NCBI GenBank assembly: GCA_947168825.1
Contig: CAMVNH010000002.1
Span: 62,001 to 126,000 of the forward strand
Source of the DNA: an uncultured Candidatus Saccharibacteria bacterium
GTDB taxonomy: Bacteria; Patescibacteriota; Saccharimonadia; Saccharimonadales; Saccharimonadaceae
Length of the DNA stretch: 64,000 nucleotides
Direction of reading: 5' to 3'
Shown here: in pieces, positions 1 to 9,408 of the stretch
How positions within the stretch are numbered: the stretch's first letter is position 1
Layout of the letters: each line of letters opens with the position of its first letter
Translations under genes and position numbers: made by a program
The notes under the pieces: generated by a model
Told to the model about the DNA's origin: nothing
Seen by the model: the letters and a program-made list of their open reading frames with translations, nothing else
Databases searched by the model: none

Positions 1-375
1 GTAGTACCGGCTGCCGGACAAAAGAATTACACCGAGATTCAGAAATATGTAGCAAAGATGTTCTCTTCTGACCCGGCAACGAGAGAGGACGCAAAGATTA
101 TGGTCCTGAACGGCACTGGTATGAGCGGCGTAGCTGCGAAAGAACAGAAGACACTAGACGGATTAGGATTTAATGTTGTCCAAGTTGGTGATGCTCCTGA
201 GGGAGTTTATACGGATAAGTACTACCTCTATGATATGACTAATACTTATGCTGGAACACGTTCTTCATTAGAAAACCGATACCAAACAACAGCGATAGCG
301 GCGGAAAACCTGCCGGAAGGTATTGCTGGAAGCGGATACGATTTTATCGTTATTATTGGTCAAGTAGAAGAGTAG
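1..375 (+). CDS. LytR C-terminal-domain protein (5' end outside window)
   Basis: The reading frame is open from base 1, so the start lies upstream and only the C-terminal ~124 residues are visible. The part containing VLNGTGMSGVAAKEQ followed by a predicted beta-alpha pattern with GFNVV matches the LytR_C domain family, found at the end of LytR-CpsA-Psr cell-envelope proteins and of small stand-alone proteins. Whether the catalytic LCP domain is present cannot be seen. The 3' end overlaps the convergent gene ending at 353 by 23 bases. A role in attaching glycopolymers to the wall is only an inference from the family. Confidence 0.75.
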   Translation, partial: VVPAAGQKNYTEIQKYVAKMFSSDPATREDAKIMVLNGTGMSGVAAKEQKTLDGLGFNVVQVGDAPEGVYTDKYYLYDMTNTYAGTRSSLENRYQTTAIAAENLPEGIAGSGYDFIVIIGQVEE

Positions 376-952
376 GAGTAGGCTCGGTTACTAGCTTCCA
401 ACTGTCGCCTGATTTTTCGAGGACAGCTGTGTAGTGAACTAGATCATAAGCTTCTTCTGAGCCGGTCGTAAGATATATTAGATAACTATCATTGTCGGAT
501 TTTGCAGATGTGATTTCGTACGAAATGGCGGCGTCTTTGTAACCATTTTGGAAGAATTCGAGTGGATCCTTAGCAAATTTTTCCATGAAGCATCCTTTGA
601 ATGGGTTTTCTGGGGTTCGAATCTCAATATTGTAGCTTGAGAGTGGTTTATACGTGAGGCTGCCAAGCTTTTTGAGTGCAACTTCCAAATAGGTGTCAGT
701 GGTATCAATATAGATTTTTAAGTCGTTATTTTTGATAGTGTAGCCTATTGTGTAGAGAGAATTTTTGATAGGTAGCTGGTCAATAATCGGCCACTTTTCA
801 CGTTCGGAAAGACCCAGCTCTGTTGAGACTTCTCCTGGAGTTTTCTCTAGATTCTGATTATTCTGGATAATTTGAAAAACGATTAGGGCGATTAATGCAC
901 TAAAAACGCAGATTGCTGCAATAATTAGTGGACGATTACTGGTTTTTTCCAT
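353..952 (-). CDS. Membrane-anchored hypothetical protein
   Basis: 199 residues. Residues ~8-28 form one strong hydrophobic segment (PLIIAAICVFSALIALIVFQ) after a short basic start, so it is probably a signal anchor with the remaining ~165 residues outside the membrane. I do not recognise a family. Its ATG overlaps the stop codon of jag (TAATG), so it is probably translationally coupled to the rnpA-yidC-jag group and shares its transcript. The position beside yidC/jag suggests, without proving, an envelope role. Confidence 0.7.
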   Translation of the reverse strand: MEKTSNRPLIIAAICVFSALIALIVFQIIQNNQNLEKTPGEVSTELGLSEREKWPIIDQLPIKNSLYTIGYTIKNNDLKIYIDTTDTYLEVALKKLGSLTYKPLSSYNIEIRTPENPFKGCFMEKFAKDPLEFFQNGYKDAAISYEITSAKSDNDSYLIYLTTGSEEAYDLVHYTAVLEKSGDSWKLVTEPTPTLLLDQ

Positions 953-1410
953 TAGGCGATTTTTGAAATGATGAGCTTTCGCTCTTTACCTTCACCTTCA
1001 GAATGCGTAGTGATATCAGAATAGTCTTCGGCAAGCTTATGAACAACACGACGGTCTGCAGGGTTGAGGTCGATTGTCATAGGTTCACCCGTTTCGCGAA
1101 CTTTTTTAATCCAGCCTTCGGCTTTTTCGGCGATACGATCAGCGCGACTGCGTTTGTAATCGGCAATATCAACGTTGACACGAGTAATCTCAGCTTCGCG
1201 TGCTGCAAGTGTCATACTGACAATAGTTTGCAATGCACGAAGATTATCGGCATTTCGGCCTATTAATAGTGAGTTCATACTAGTTGACGGAACGGATAAC
1301 TGAATGACCTCATCCTCAATAGTTGAATCAACAGCGACATTAATACCGAAGAAACTGAGTAGATCCTCTAGGTATTTAGTAGCAAAACGGATTGCTTCTT
1401 CTCTATTCAT
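952..1410 (-). CDS. jag: Jag/KhpB RNA-binding protein (KH-R3H)
   Basis: 152 residues. The N-terminal part resembles a type-II KH domain (NSLLIGRNADNLRALQTIV, the GxxG-like loop being GRNA) and the C-terminal part is an R3H domain, where DLNPADRRVVHKLAED holds the R-x3-H signature. Known homologues (SpoIIIJ-associated protein, KhpB/EloR) bind RNA and regulate envelope growth. It lacks the extra N-terminal Jag domain of Firmicutes, so it is a short form. It sits 2 bases downstream of yidC, the usual partner order rpmH-rnpA-yidC-jag. Confidence 0.9.
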   Translation of the reverse strand: MNREEAIRFATKYLEDLLSFFGINVAVDSTIEDEVIQLSVPSTSMNSLLIGRNADNLRALQTIVSMTLAAREAEITRVNVDIADYKRSRADRIAEKAEGWIKKVRETGEPMTIDLNPADRRVVHKLAEDYSDITTHSEGEGKERKLIISKIA

Positions 1411-1412
1411 GG

Positions 1413-2426
1413 TTATTTTCTCCTTTTCTTATTTGGTTTGGCGGAGATACGAGTGATGGTTTCTTTTGATTTTTTATTTTTTATAACTTCGGCCTCTTGA
1501 ATGTTGCGAAGTTCTTTTAGAACGACCTTGTCGGCACGTTCTTCCATTTCTTCCTCAGAACGGTTAAGGACGATTTTTTGTTGGACAAAAGTAATCATAT
1601 TGGAGAGAAGATAGTAGAATACAAGGGCGCCAGGAAGGCTAAACATGATTACAAACATCATTAGCGGCATCATAGTAGACATTTGGCGAGAAGCTATCGC
1701 GTTAAGGTCGGCCTGATCTGGCTCCTTCCCTTCTTTGGCCTGCTTCATCATTTCTTTGAAAGAGCGGCCTTGGCTCTTATTGGATGGCATTTGTTGGCGC
1801 GCAAGAAGGTATTGCATAAAAGCTGACAAGATCGTGAAAAGTAAAACAGCTAGCGTGCTCGTGGAAAAGTTGCCAGACAGAATATTGGAAGCCTTAGTAT
1901 CGAGATGGACCACACCGAATAACGTAGGGTGGAAATCGTAACCTAGTTCGGGATCCGCAAGATAAGTCTCCTGAATAGTAGCAACTTCATCGATACGTTC
2001 AAGGTTGCGGACTGGGGCATAAGCACAGTTGGCGACATTGGTGTAACCGCAAGTGTTACCACTCGGACGAGGGTTTGCAATAGCAGAGATGCCGGCGAAG
2101 AGTGCGATAAAAATTGGCAGCTGAATAAGCAATGTGATCATGGAGCTGGCCGGTTTGATATTGTGGCGCTTATAGAGGTCCATCATCTGGAGAGATTCCA
2201 TCTGACGATTCCCTTTGCAGTTCTTCTTAATTTCAGCGAGTTCAGGCTGGATTTTACGCATTAGCCTAGTCTGATGGAGCTGCTTTTTTACGAGTGGCCA
2301 CATAAAGAGTTTCACAATGATGGTAAAGATAATGATAGCTAGGCCAAAATCACCGACTAGGTTATAAATCAGAAAAAGTATATTAACGATAGGACGAACA
2401 ATGATTGTATCAATTAGCCAAAACAT
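1413..2426 (-). CDS. yidC: YidC/Oxa1-family membrane protein insertase
   Basis: 337 residues. The protein inserts and folds membrane proteins, alone or with SecYEG. Hydrophobic segments occur near residues 15-45, ~95-115 (SMITLLIQLPIFIALFAGI), ~190-210 and ~255-285; the first conserved loop after TM1 is basic (MWPLVKKQLHQTRLMRKIQPE), as in the YidC2/60KD_IMP family. There is no large periplasmic P1 domain, so it is the Gram-positive-like short type. The C-terminus is very basic (KPNKKRRK), consistent with ribosome contact. It lies 10 bases after rnpA. A TATAAT on the minus strand is 9 nt before the ATG. Confidence 0.93.
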   Translation of the reverse strand: MFWLIDTIIVRPIVNILFLIYNLVGDFGLAIIIFTIIVKLFMWPLVKKQLHQTRLMRKIQPELAEIKKNCKGNRQMESLQMMDLYKRHNIKPASSMITLLIQLPIFIALFAGISAIANPRPSGNTCGYTNVANCAYAPVRNLERIDEVATIQETYLADPELGYDFHPTLFGVVHLDTKASNILSGNFSTSTLAVLLFTILSAFMQYLLARQQMPSNKSQGRSFKEMMKQAKEGKEPDQADLNAIASRQMSTMMPLMMFVIMFSLPGALVFYYLLSNMITFVQQKIVLNRSEEEMEERADKVVLKELRNIQEAEVIKNKKSKETITRISAKPNKKRRK

Positions 2427-2436
2427 ATTAGCGTGA

Positions 2437-2781
2437 TTATATCATACTTTCTTCTATAAGGGAAGCTACGACCTTTTCTAGCTCGGAGAAACTACAGTTC
2501 AAAAATTCTTTAGAATAGACAACAAAAATGAAATCTTTTGGCACATCAAAATTATGTGTCTTTTTATACAATCGTATCGCTTCATAGAAACGACGGCGAA
2601 TGCGATTTCGACCAACGGCAGTTTTATTTACTTTTTTACTGACGACAACGGCAAATCGCTGAAAACCACGTTTATTTTCGGCATGAACAAGCGAGAGTTT
2701 GGCGGTACGAATAGTTTTACTGTGTTTGTAGACATAGTTCACGCCACCACGGGAATGAAATCGGAAACGTTTATTTAGCAT
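2437..2781 (-). CDS. rnpA: Ribonuclease P protein component
   Basis: 114 residues, the usual length. It is the protein subunit of RNase P, which helps the catalytic RNA mature tRNA 5' ends. The family's RNR-type motif is visible as KTAVGRNRIRRRFYEAIR at about residues 53-70, preceded by GFQRFAVVVSKKVNKTAV. On the minus strand a TGTAG-TATAAT element ends 6 nt before the ATG, so the mRNA is predicted to be leaderless and the gene has its own promoter although it lies in the usual rpmH-rnpA-yidC order, here interrupted by two ABC transporter genes. Confidence 0.95.
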   Translation of the reverse strand: MLNKRFRFHSRGGVNYVYKHSKTIRTAKLSLVHAENKRGFQRFAVVVSKKVNKTAVGRNRIRRRFYEAIRLYKKTHNFDVPKDFIFVVYSKEFLNCSFSELEKVVASLIEESMI

Positions 2782-2793
2782 GTAATTATTATA

Positions 2794-4497
2794 CTACATC
2801 TGTAGGCTTTTATAAATTGATGACTTTTTCATGAGCTTCTCATGGTCACCGCGAGCAACAAGCCGACCCTTATCAATAACCAGAATATCGTCTGATAGCT
2901 TCATAATGTCTGGTTTATGTGTAATCATAATAACAGTGTGGTCTTTTTTAAGTTTTTGAAGAACCTTGACGACATCTGCGGATGCTTCGTCATTCAAACT
3001 AGAAGTAACCTCGTCAAAAAGTAGAATTTCGGATTTGGAAAGAAGGGTGCGAGCAAGCGAGAGAAGCTGGCGTTGACCGGCGGAAAGGTTGCCACCATCA
3101 TTAATTAGTGGCGTGTTATAGCCTTTCGGTAGACGCATGATGTCGTCATGGATACCAACGGTTTTACAGGCTTTAATTTGATTTTCTACATTATCATCTA
3201 CGAGGTTGAGGTTTTCACGAATGGTCATGTCGAAGATGAAGGGCTTTTGTGTAACGATGGAGACATTTGTAGCATAAACGTCCTTAGTGTAATCTTCGAT
3301 ATTTTTATCGTCGACAAGAATTTTGCCGCGTTTTGGCTTGTATAGTCTAAGAAGTAGACGGAAAATAGTGGACTTACCGGAGCCAGATTTACCAACGATG
3401 GCGGTAAAGGTGTGTGGCTTAATAATAAAGTTTAGGTCTTTCATGGAAATTTTATTATTATAGGAGAAGCTAACCTTGCGGAATTCAACCTTACCTGCAA
3501 TATCATCCGTATTATCTTTACCGAATTCTTGCATGTGTGGGGTTTTGTAGTTTAGAAAACGGTGAATACGGTTAATCGAGATGATGCTTTTTGAGAGAGC
3601 GGTAAAGGTATCAGCAGTTTTACTGTAATTGCTCAACATGTCGTCGAAATAACCCATAATGAGTACTAAGGTAGCAATGTCGGCTTCGCCACGCAAGATA
3701 GCATCGGCTGAAATAATGTAGATAATAACCCTTGTGGCGCCGTTGATGAAAGGTACAATAGTATCAGCGAGATCTTGATGGAAGCGCTTTTTTAGGTTTG
3801 CCTTTTTCCAGAGGGAAATTACGCGTTCCGAATAGTTGTTTAGGTCATTGTACATATTGAAAGCGTGAATCTCTTTGTGACCATCGATAACCTGGCTATA
3901 TAGGTCGGCAACATCGTCTTGGCGTTCGGATTGCATGGCGTTATAATAATCGCGGCGGTTCATATGATAGAGATAAAGGAAGATGCAAAGACCCACGCTA
4001 ATTAGGGAGATAAGGCCGATTTTAAGATCGACAAAGAGCAGAATGACGGCGGAGAGAAGAATGCCAGCAATACAGATAAAACAGTCGAAAAGATAGTCTG
4101 GAAAAGTGCGGCATTTGTCGACATCATTGAAGGCGGTATTGACAATGGCAGCACTAGAAATATCGTCGGAAAAATTAGCCGGGAGGGTGGAGACTTTTTC
4201 GAGAATTTTTTGTTGAAGGTTGGCGTGGATGTAGTTCGCGTTTTGAGCGTAAGACCAGTAATTATAGTGGTGGAAAGCGACATAAGCAAGGGCGGTAACT
4301 GCAAAGATACCAACCATTAAGAAAGCATTGGTCCAATCGGCGTCGGTGGCATATTCGACGATGCGAGAGGCGAGATATGGAAGGATTAGGAATGATGCGG
4401 TGCGAAGTGCAGCTGAAAAGAAAAGGTGGAATAGAAGGACGCCATTAACTGCTTTTAGGCTAAAGAAACAGTGGATAACTTTGAGAAATCTAAACAT
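2794..4497 (-). CDS. ABC transporter half-molecule (TM + ATPase), second of a pair
   Basis: 567 residues from the ATG at 4497. A longer frame to 4611 exists, but the 4497 start has a GGGGGAAC ribosome site and overlaps the end of the upstream gene by 8 bases. The N-terminal ~320 residues contain about six membrane segments (ABC type-1 exporter fold). The C-terminal nucleotide-binding domain shows Walker A GKSGSGKST, signature LSAGQRQ, Walker B ILLFDEVTSSL and an H-loop (MITHKP). It is probably a heterodimeric exporter with the gene at 4490-6238. The substrate is unknown; lipid, peptide or drug export are all possible. Confidence 0.88.
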   Translation of the reverse strand: MFRFLKVIHCFFSLKAVNGVLLFHLFFSAALRTASFLILPYLASRIVEYATDADWTNAFLMVGIFAVTALAYVAFHHYNYWSYAQNANYIHANLQQKILEKVSTLPANFSDDISSAAIVNTAFNDVDKCRTFPDYLFDCFICIAGILLSAVILLFVDLKIGLISLISVGLCIFLYLYHMNRRDYYNAMQSERQDDVADLYSQVIDGHKEIHAFNMYNDLNNYSERVISLWKKANLKKRFHQDLADTIVPFINGATRVIIYIISADAILRGEADIATLVLIMGYFDDMLSNYSKTADTFTALSKSIISINRIHRFLNYKTPHMQEFGKDNTDDIAGKVEFRKVSFSYNNKISMKDLNFIIKPHTFTAIVGKSGSGKSTIFRLLLRLYKPKRGKILVDDKNIEDYTKDVYATNVSIVTQKPFIFDMTIRENLNLVDDNVENQIKACKTVGIHDDIMRLPKGYNTPLINDGGNLSAGQRQLLSLARTLLSKSEILLFDEVTSSLNDEASADVVKVLQKLKKDHTVIMITHKPDIMKLSDDILVIDKGRLVARGDHEKLMKKSSIYKSLQM

Positions 4498-6238
4498 CGT
4501 TCCCCCTTTCATTATTTGGGCTAGAGCCAACAATGTTTTGAAGATGACGATAGATTTTACTGCGCTTAATAAGTCCTTCGTGGGTACCGGAGTCTGAAAT
4601 TTTGCCATCATCTAGTACGATGATTCGGTCAGCAAGACGCATGAGTTCGGGTTTCTTCGTAATCATGATAATCGTGCGCTCGCCTTCGAGACGCTTAATA
4701 AGTTTTGGAACTAATTTTGCCGTATCTGGATCGAGCGAAGTAGTAATATCATCAAAAAGCAGTACTTCGGCATCGGTTAAAATCGTGCGGGCGATAGAAA
4801 TCATTTGGCGTTGACCACCAGAGATATTGGTAGCATTTTCATGAAGAATAGTGTTGTAACCCTGTGGCAAAGTTTCAATAAACTCATGGATGCCAGCGAT
4901 TTTGCAAGCTTCGATTTGGTGTTTAATGTCGGGGTCGACAAAATCCAAGTTTTTTCTAATTGACATATTAAAGATAAACGGGGCCTGGTTAGCAACGGCA
5001 ACATTCGAGGTATAGACGGCTTTCGAAAATTCCGAGATTTCGGTATGATCAAGGTAGATTTTTCCAGAAGTTGGTTTATTGATGCGGAGGAGAAGATTAA
5101 AAAGCATGGTTTTGCCAGAACCAGGTTGGCCAACAATAGCAACGAATTCATGACGACGAATCTTAAAATTCAGATCTTTTAGAATATACTGGCGGTCAAG
5201 CTTTAAGGAAACATCTTTAAATGTAATCGAGCCACTGAGATTATCGAGAGAGAGATTACCAAATTCGAGCTCTTGTTCCCCCTTATAATTTAGGATAGAT
5301 TTTACACGCACGATCGAAGCGTTAGTGACGCGAATCTCGGCAATAGCATCAGAAAAGTCTTCGACATAACCGATAGCTTCGGTGTGATAAGCGATAAGAA
5401 GAATGAAAATGTTGATTTCTAAATGGCCCTGAATCATAAATATTAAAAGTAGGATATAGTTTATAATTTGAAAAATATAGTAGCTGAGTTTAATGTCGTT
5501 GCCGCGAAGATTAGCCCAGCGACGCTGAGTAAGGTAATATTTTGTATAACGCTTCTGAATACGAGCAAGTTGATCGCGGAGTTTTGGGAGCATATTAAAG
5601 GTGCGGACTTCTTGAAGTCCAGCGAGAGTCTGGCCGATAAAGGTACTATAGCGGTCATCCTCGGTCTGAGCCTTCCACCAAAAGAAGTTGTATTTTTTAT
5701 CACCAAAATCGTGAATTTTTAGATAGACCAGGCTCGAGACGGTAATAAGAATGGCTATGGGAATACTATAAACCGCGGCGACACCGATAACGCCAATAAT
5801 CTGAAAGATAGTAGTAATATATTCGGAGATTTCATCGTTCATTTCACCAATAGAGATTACATCGGTGTTAATGGTATTCATGAGGCGACCTTTACTGATT
5901 TTCTCGGTAAATTTATTATCTACTGTGGTAAGTTTCTTTAAGATACGCGATTGGAGACTGTGATAAGTATAAGCGACATTCCAGCTATAAGCCTTGTAGT
6001 TTAAAAAGAGGGCTAGGCGGTAAGCAATATAAACAATAACAAATAACCCAATGTACCAATAAGTCATTTTAGCATCTTGCTCGGATAGAGCCTTAATAAT
6101 TAAAGATGCTACAAAGGGGCGGATAATAGCCAAGGCTTTATAGAGGAGAGCTGAAACAAGATTTAATACAAAAAGTAGACGGCTGACTTTAGCTAATTTA
6201 AAGTATTCACGAATGAGTCGTATATGATCTCTAAACAT
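4490..6238 (-). CDS. ABC transporter half-molecule (TM + ATPase), first of a pair
   Basis: 582 residues. A six-helix type-1 exporter membrane domain is followed by an ATPase domain with Walker A GQPGSGKTM, signature ISGGQRQ and Walker B VLLFDDITTSLD. Asp replaces the usual catalytic Glu after Walker B (DDI, against DEV in its partner), and the H-loop position reads MITKKP instead of MITHKP. Heterodimeric exporters often carry one degenerate site, so this is probably the degenerate half. A TACAAT preceded by TATGC lies 7 nt before the ATG (likely leaderless). The pair separates rpmH from rnpA, which is unusual. Confidence 0.87.
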   Translation of the reverse strand: MFRDHIRLIREYFKLAKVSRLLFVLNLVSALLYKALAIIRPFVASLIIKALSEQDAKMTYWYIGLFVIVYIAYRLALFLNYKAYSWNVAYTYHSLQSRILKKLTTVDNKFTEKISKGRLMNTINTDVISIGEMNDEISEYITTIFQIIGVIGVAAVYSIPIAILITVSSLVYLKIHDFGDKKYNFFWWKAQTEDDRYSTFIGQTLAGLQEVRTFNMLPKLRDQLARIQKRYTKYYLTQRRWANLRGNDIKLSYYIFQIINYILLLIFMIQGHLEINIFILLIAYHTEAIGYVEDFSDAIAEIRVTNASIVRVKSILNYKGEQELEFGNLSLDNLSGSITFKDVSLKLDRQYILKDLNFKIRRHEFVAIVGQPGSGKTMLFNLLLRINKPTSGKIYLDHTEISEFSKAVYTSNVAVANQAPFIFNMSIRKNLDFVDPDIKHQIEACKIAGIHEFIETLPQGYNTILHENATNISGGQRQMISIARTILTDAEVLLFDDITTSLDPDTAKLVPKLIKRLEGERTIIMITKKPELMRLADRIIVLDDGKISDSGTHEGLIKRSKIYRHLQNIVGSSPNNERGNDV

Positions 6239-6255
6239 TAGCTTTATTGTAGCAT

Positions 6256-6284
6256 AAAATAACCCTCTTTTTAAGAGGGTTATT
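6256..6284 (-). terminator. Rho-independent terminator after rpmH
   Basis: Read on the minus strand, a stem AACCCTC/GAGGGTT with a 7-nt loop is followed by ATTTTATG. It lies between the stop of rpmH (6289) and the start of the ABC pair (6238), so rpmH is probably a separate transcript. It overlaps the short promoter of the ABC pair. Confidence 0.75.
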
Positions 6285-6288
6285 TTAT

Positions 6289-6426
6289 CTAGGCGGTGAG
6301 GCGAGCGCGGCCTTTGATACGGCGGCGTTTTAGAACCTGACGGCCAGATTTAGTGCTGTTTCGTTTCATGAAACCATGCTCAACTTTGCGTTGACGCTTG
6401 TGTGGCTGATATGTGCGTTTTGGCAT
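6289..6426 (-). CDS. rpmH: 50S ribosomal protein L34
   Basis: 45 residues. The protein begins [19 protein letters not shown] and continues [21 protein letters not shown], the L34 family pattern, very basic throughout. The start is ATG at 6426 with AGGA upstream. L34 binds 23S rRNA in the large subunit. The family is normally ~44-46 residues. It reads away from dnaA, giving the conserved rpmH-dnaA divergence that marks bacterial origins. Confidence 0.96.
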   Translation of the reverse strand: MPKRTYQPHKRQRKVEHGFMKRNSTKSGRQVLKRRRIKGRARLTA

Positions 6427-6673
6427 AATAAATCCTGTAATAGTTTTAAAATTTACAAATCTTGTTTTAGTATACCATAGATTTCCACTTTTTCCAAGGA
6501 GTTTTCCACATTTTAAACAGATTCGAGGGTTTAGTTGTGGAAAAGTATACCCCTGTTTTTGAAAAATAATATTATAAAATGTTGGGGAAATTGGTGTGGG
6601 GCTGTGGAAATCTGTTATAATTGAGGAAATAGAGGTTTTATTTAGGGTCGAGTAAAGGAGGCGAGATAGTCCT
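6427..6673. promoter_or_regulatory. rpmH-dnaA intergenic region with DnaA-box-like sites (left part of oriC)
   Basis: This AT-rich 247-base spacer contains DnaA-box-like 9-mers: TTTTCCACA at 6502-6510, TGTGGAAAA at 6536-6544 and TGTGGAAAT at 6603-6611. They differ by one or two bases from the consensus TTATCCACA. A TATAAT at ~6615-6621 probably drives dnaA, and AAAGGAGG lies ~12 bases before the dnaA ATG. On the minus strand a TATACT near 6472 probably drives rpmH. The boxes suggest DnaA autoregulation. Confidence 0.7.
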
Positions 6674-8068
6674 ATGTTTGATGTTTGGCAAAATGTTCTA
6701 GCTGAGCTTGAGCAGGCTATTTCCCGTGAGGCTTATATTACTTGGTTTACTGGGGTAACACTTCTTTCTGTGGAAAATGGAGTGGCGACGGTTGGAGTAC
6801 CAAATTCATTGAAGGCCCAGATGATACAGAAAAGATATGGTAAACAGATTGAAGAGGCTCTCAGAAATAATAATGTGGATTTTTCAGAAGTTAAGTTTAC
6901 TGTTAAGCCTAGCGCAAAGGTACGACCAAGAAGTATGGAGGTGCTAAGAGGTTATAATTCATCAGAACAGTCCAAGAAAAAGCGTCCATCGACTCGGGAT
7001 ATAGTAGTTGATAACGGCTTATCAAGTGAATATTCCATGGAAAATTTTGTGGTAGCCCCTTCAAATGAATGGGCTGTGGGTGTGGCGAGAAGCATTATAG
7101 AAAATCCTGGTGGAATTGTGAATCCATTTTTCTTGTATGGTGGTCCTGGTCTTGGTAAAACTCACCTGGTTCAGGCGATTGGGAATGAGTTGGCACGAAA
7201 AAACCCGAAATTAAAGATTCTTTATACAACAACGTCCGATTTCTACTCTGATTTTATTCAGATGATGATGGAGCAGAAGGCAAATAGTGGTGCGCCATCT
7301 AAGAATGCAGCGAGAAGCGCAGCTTTCGCAAAAAAATACCGCGAACTCGATGTGTTTATTATAGATGATATTCAGACGATTTTAAATAAGGACGCAACCC
7401 AGGTAGCGTTTTTTGATATTTTCAACGATCTACATCAGCACAAAAAACAGATCATCGTAACTTGTGATAGATTACCAGAACAGCTGAAGTCATTAGATCC
7501 GCGACTAACTTCACGTCTAGCTTGGGGTGGTCCAGTAGATTTACAGATGCCAAGCTTCGAGGATCGTTGTGCAATTTTAAGAGTGAAGGCTGAGCTTAGA
7601 GGGGTGGATGTTGAAAATGAAGTAATCGAATTTATTGCGGACAATGTGCGGACGAATATTCGTGAACTAGAGGGTAAATTAAACCAGGTGCTACTTTACG
7701 CAGAGATGAAGGGGGTTTCACCAGCCGAGATTATTCATGGTGGAATGATTGCAGCTACAAATAAGACTAGTAGGCATTCGACATTAAATGCACGTCAAGT
7801 AGTTGAAAAAGTCGCAAAGTCATCTGGTTTATCGGTGGAAGAAATGTGTGGAAAAAGCAGGGTGGCAAATATTAAGACTGCGAGACAGATTGCAATGTTT
7901 TTACTTGCGGAAGAACTTGGAATGAGTACTCCTAGAATCGCTCTAGAAGTTGGGGTAAAAGATCATACAACTGTTATGCATGGAATAAAGAAAATTCGCA
8001 ACGATTTGAAGTTTGATTTTCAGTTAAGAGAACGTATAGAGAACTTGAGGGAGAAGATTTATGCTTAG
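6674..8068 (+). CDS. dnaA: Chromosomal replication initiator DnaA
   Basis: 464 residues. Domain I is at ~1-75 (WxxVLxELxxxISxxAYxTWF pattern), followed by a short linker and the AAA+ domain with Walker A GGPGLGKT at 156-163 and Walker B FIIDDIQ near 228-234. The C-terminal DNA-binding domain carries the DnaA signature ([16 protein letters not shown]). DnaA opens oriC and loads the helicase. The gene is flanked on both sides by DnaA-box-like repeats. One unusual stretch is the insertion [19 protein letters not shown] just before the Walker B strand. Confidence 0.97.
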   Translation: MFDVWQNVLAELEQAISREAYITWFTGVTLLSVENGVATVGVPNSLKAQMIQKRYGKQIEEALRNNNVDFSEVKFTVKPSAKVRPRSMEVLRGYNSSEQSKKKRPSTRDIVVDNGLSSEYSMENFVVAPSNEWAVGVARSIIENPGGIVNPFFLYGGPGLGKTHLVQAIGNELARKNPKLKILYTTTSDFYSDFIQMMMEQKANSGAPSKNAARSAAFAKKYRELDVFIIDDIQTILNKDATQVAFFDIFNDLHQHKKQIIVTCDRLPEQLKSLDPRLTSRLAWGGPVDLQMPSFEDRCAILRVKAELRGVDVENEVIEFIADNVRTNIRELEGKLNQVLLYAEMKGVSPAEIIHGGMIAATNKTSRHSTLNARQVVEKVAKSSGLSVEEMCGKSRVANIKTARQIAMFLLAEELGMSTPRIALEVGVKDHTTVMHGIKKIRNDLKFDFQLRERIENLREKIYA

Positions 8069-8301
8069 GGTTGTGAAAAAGTTGTGGGAAAGAATGTGGG
8101 GAAAATTGTGGGAAAGCTGTGAGAAAGTTTTACACAGTTTCTTATATACTACGCTTAATGTAGTTAGTTGTGTGAAAGTGGAAAAGTTTTACAATGTAAT
8201 TTCCACATGTTTTGGATGTGATTTTTCCCTGTTTGATGGATGGTTTTACACAGTTTCCACATAGCTTATTATTACTATTATTTATATAATAAAGGAGGAG
8301 T
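8069..8301. other. Probable oriC core between dnaA and dnaN
   Basis: About ten DnaA-box-like repeats in both orientations lie here: GTTGTGAAAA and TTGTGGGAAA types at 8069-8125, TTTTACACA at 8128-8136 and 8244-8252, and TTTCCACA at 8200-8207 and 8254-8261. They are followed by an AT-only-rich stretch at 8263-8294 that could be the unwinding element, just before the dnaN ribosome site AAGGAGGAG. Gene direction changes across this region (minus to the left, plus to the right) and the plus strand becomes G-rich to the right, as expected at a bidirectional origin. The boxes are non-canonical, so the exact limits are uncertain. Confidence 0.75.
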
Positions 8302-9408
8302 ATGGAGATAGAAATTACACAAGACAAATTAGCTAAAGCACTAAATATAGTGAGTCGAGTAGCAGTAGGTGCAAAGGCTACATTACCGATACTTAGTAAT
8401 GTATTAATAAAAGTCGAGGGTAAAAAGGTTTCACTTACTACGACGAATTTAGATATGGTGGTAGTTGATTATGTACCAGTTCTTGATGCTAAAGATGGTG
8501 TAATTACGGTTCCAGCAAGGTTACTTGCAGAGTTTGTTAGTAATTTGCCACATGGAGAAAAAGTAAAAATCAAAGTTGATGGTAATAAAGTTAGAGTTAG
8601 TGCTGGTAAATATTCTTCGGTTATAAATGGAGTTTCAGCTGATGATTTCCCGGAATTACCAGAATTAGATAAAGATAATACCGTGGTTTATAAAATGGGT
8701 GTAGACGAGTTTAAGACTGGTATTTCATCAGTAATTATAGCTGCTAGTGGTGATACAACGAGACCAGCGCTTACAGGTGTGTATTTTAATACCGCAGATA
8801 ATATTTTATATATTGCAGCAACTGACGGCTATAGATTAGCAGAGAGAACTTTTATCGAGAATGTGAAAAGTGAAGTAATGGCAATTGTACCGACGGCAAC
8901 CCTGCAGGAAGTGATGCGTTCAATATCTGATGATGTGGAAGAAATTGAAATGATTTTTGAAGAAAATCAGGTACGTTTTCGAATGAAGGAGATCGAAATT
9001 ACATCTATGTTGATTGATGGAAGTTTTCCGGACTATCGACAATTAATTCCAAAAGATAACGATATTGAGGTAGTGCTGGATCGAACTGAATTAAATAGAG
9101 TTACAAAGATAGCGGCAATTTTCTCAAGGGAGTCAAGTAGAGCAATAGCTTGTGAAACTAACGTTGATTCTGGTACCTTCTCAGTTTCATCAATTTCGAA
9201 TGAGATTGGGGAAAATAATTCTGAGATTAAGACTTATGTCTCGGAATCTGGGAGTGTGAAGTTGGATTCAAGATTTTTAATGGATGCATTAAATGCCCTA
9301 GACGAAGAGAAGGTGCTATTTAGTTTTTCTACAAAAATATCACCTGTTGTTCTTAGAAATGAAAAGAGTAAAAAATATACGCATATTATTATGCCACTGA
9401 ATTCGTAA
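8302..9408 (+). CDS. dnaN: DNA polymerase III sliding clamp (beta subunit)
   Basis: 368 residues, the usual length. The three-domain clamp fold is indicated by the N-terminal pattern IEITQDKLAKALNIVSRV and by the blocks LPILSNVLIKV, TRPALTGVYFN, ATDGYRLAER and, at the end, THIIMPLNS, equivalent to the conserved MPMRL/MPL tail. It tethers Pol III to DNA as a dimer. The ribosome site AAGGAGGAG is 5 bases from the ATG. Its stop codon overlaps the recF start (TAATG), so the two are translationally coupled. Confidence 0.97.
   Translation: MEIEITQDKLAKALNIVSRVAVGAKATLPILSNVLIKVEGKKVSLTTTNLDMVVVDYVPVLDAKDGVITVPARLLAEFVSNLPHGEKVKIKVDGNKVRVSAGKYSSVINGVSADDFPELPELDKDNTVVYKMGVDEFKTGISSVIIAASGDTTRPALTGVYFNTADNILYIAATDGYRLAERTFIENVKSEVMAIVPTATLQEVMRSISDDVEEIEMIFEENQVRFRMKEIEITSMLIDGSFPDYRQLIPKDNDIEVVLDRTELNRVTKIAAIFSRESSRAIACETNVDSGTFSVSSISNEIGENNSEIKTYVSESGSVKLDSRFLMDALNALDEEKVLFSFSTKISPVVLRNEKSKKYTHIIMPLNS

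Noticed and set aside
8061..8264. 67-codon plus-strand frame after dnaA
   Set aside because: It overlaps the end of dnaA and runs through the DnaA-box repeats; composition follows the repeats and there is no ribosome site.
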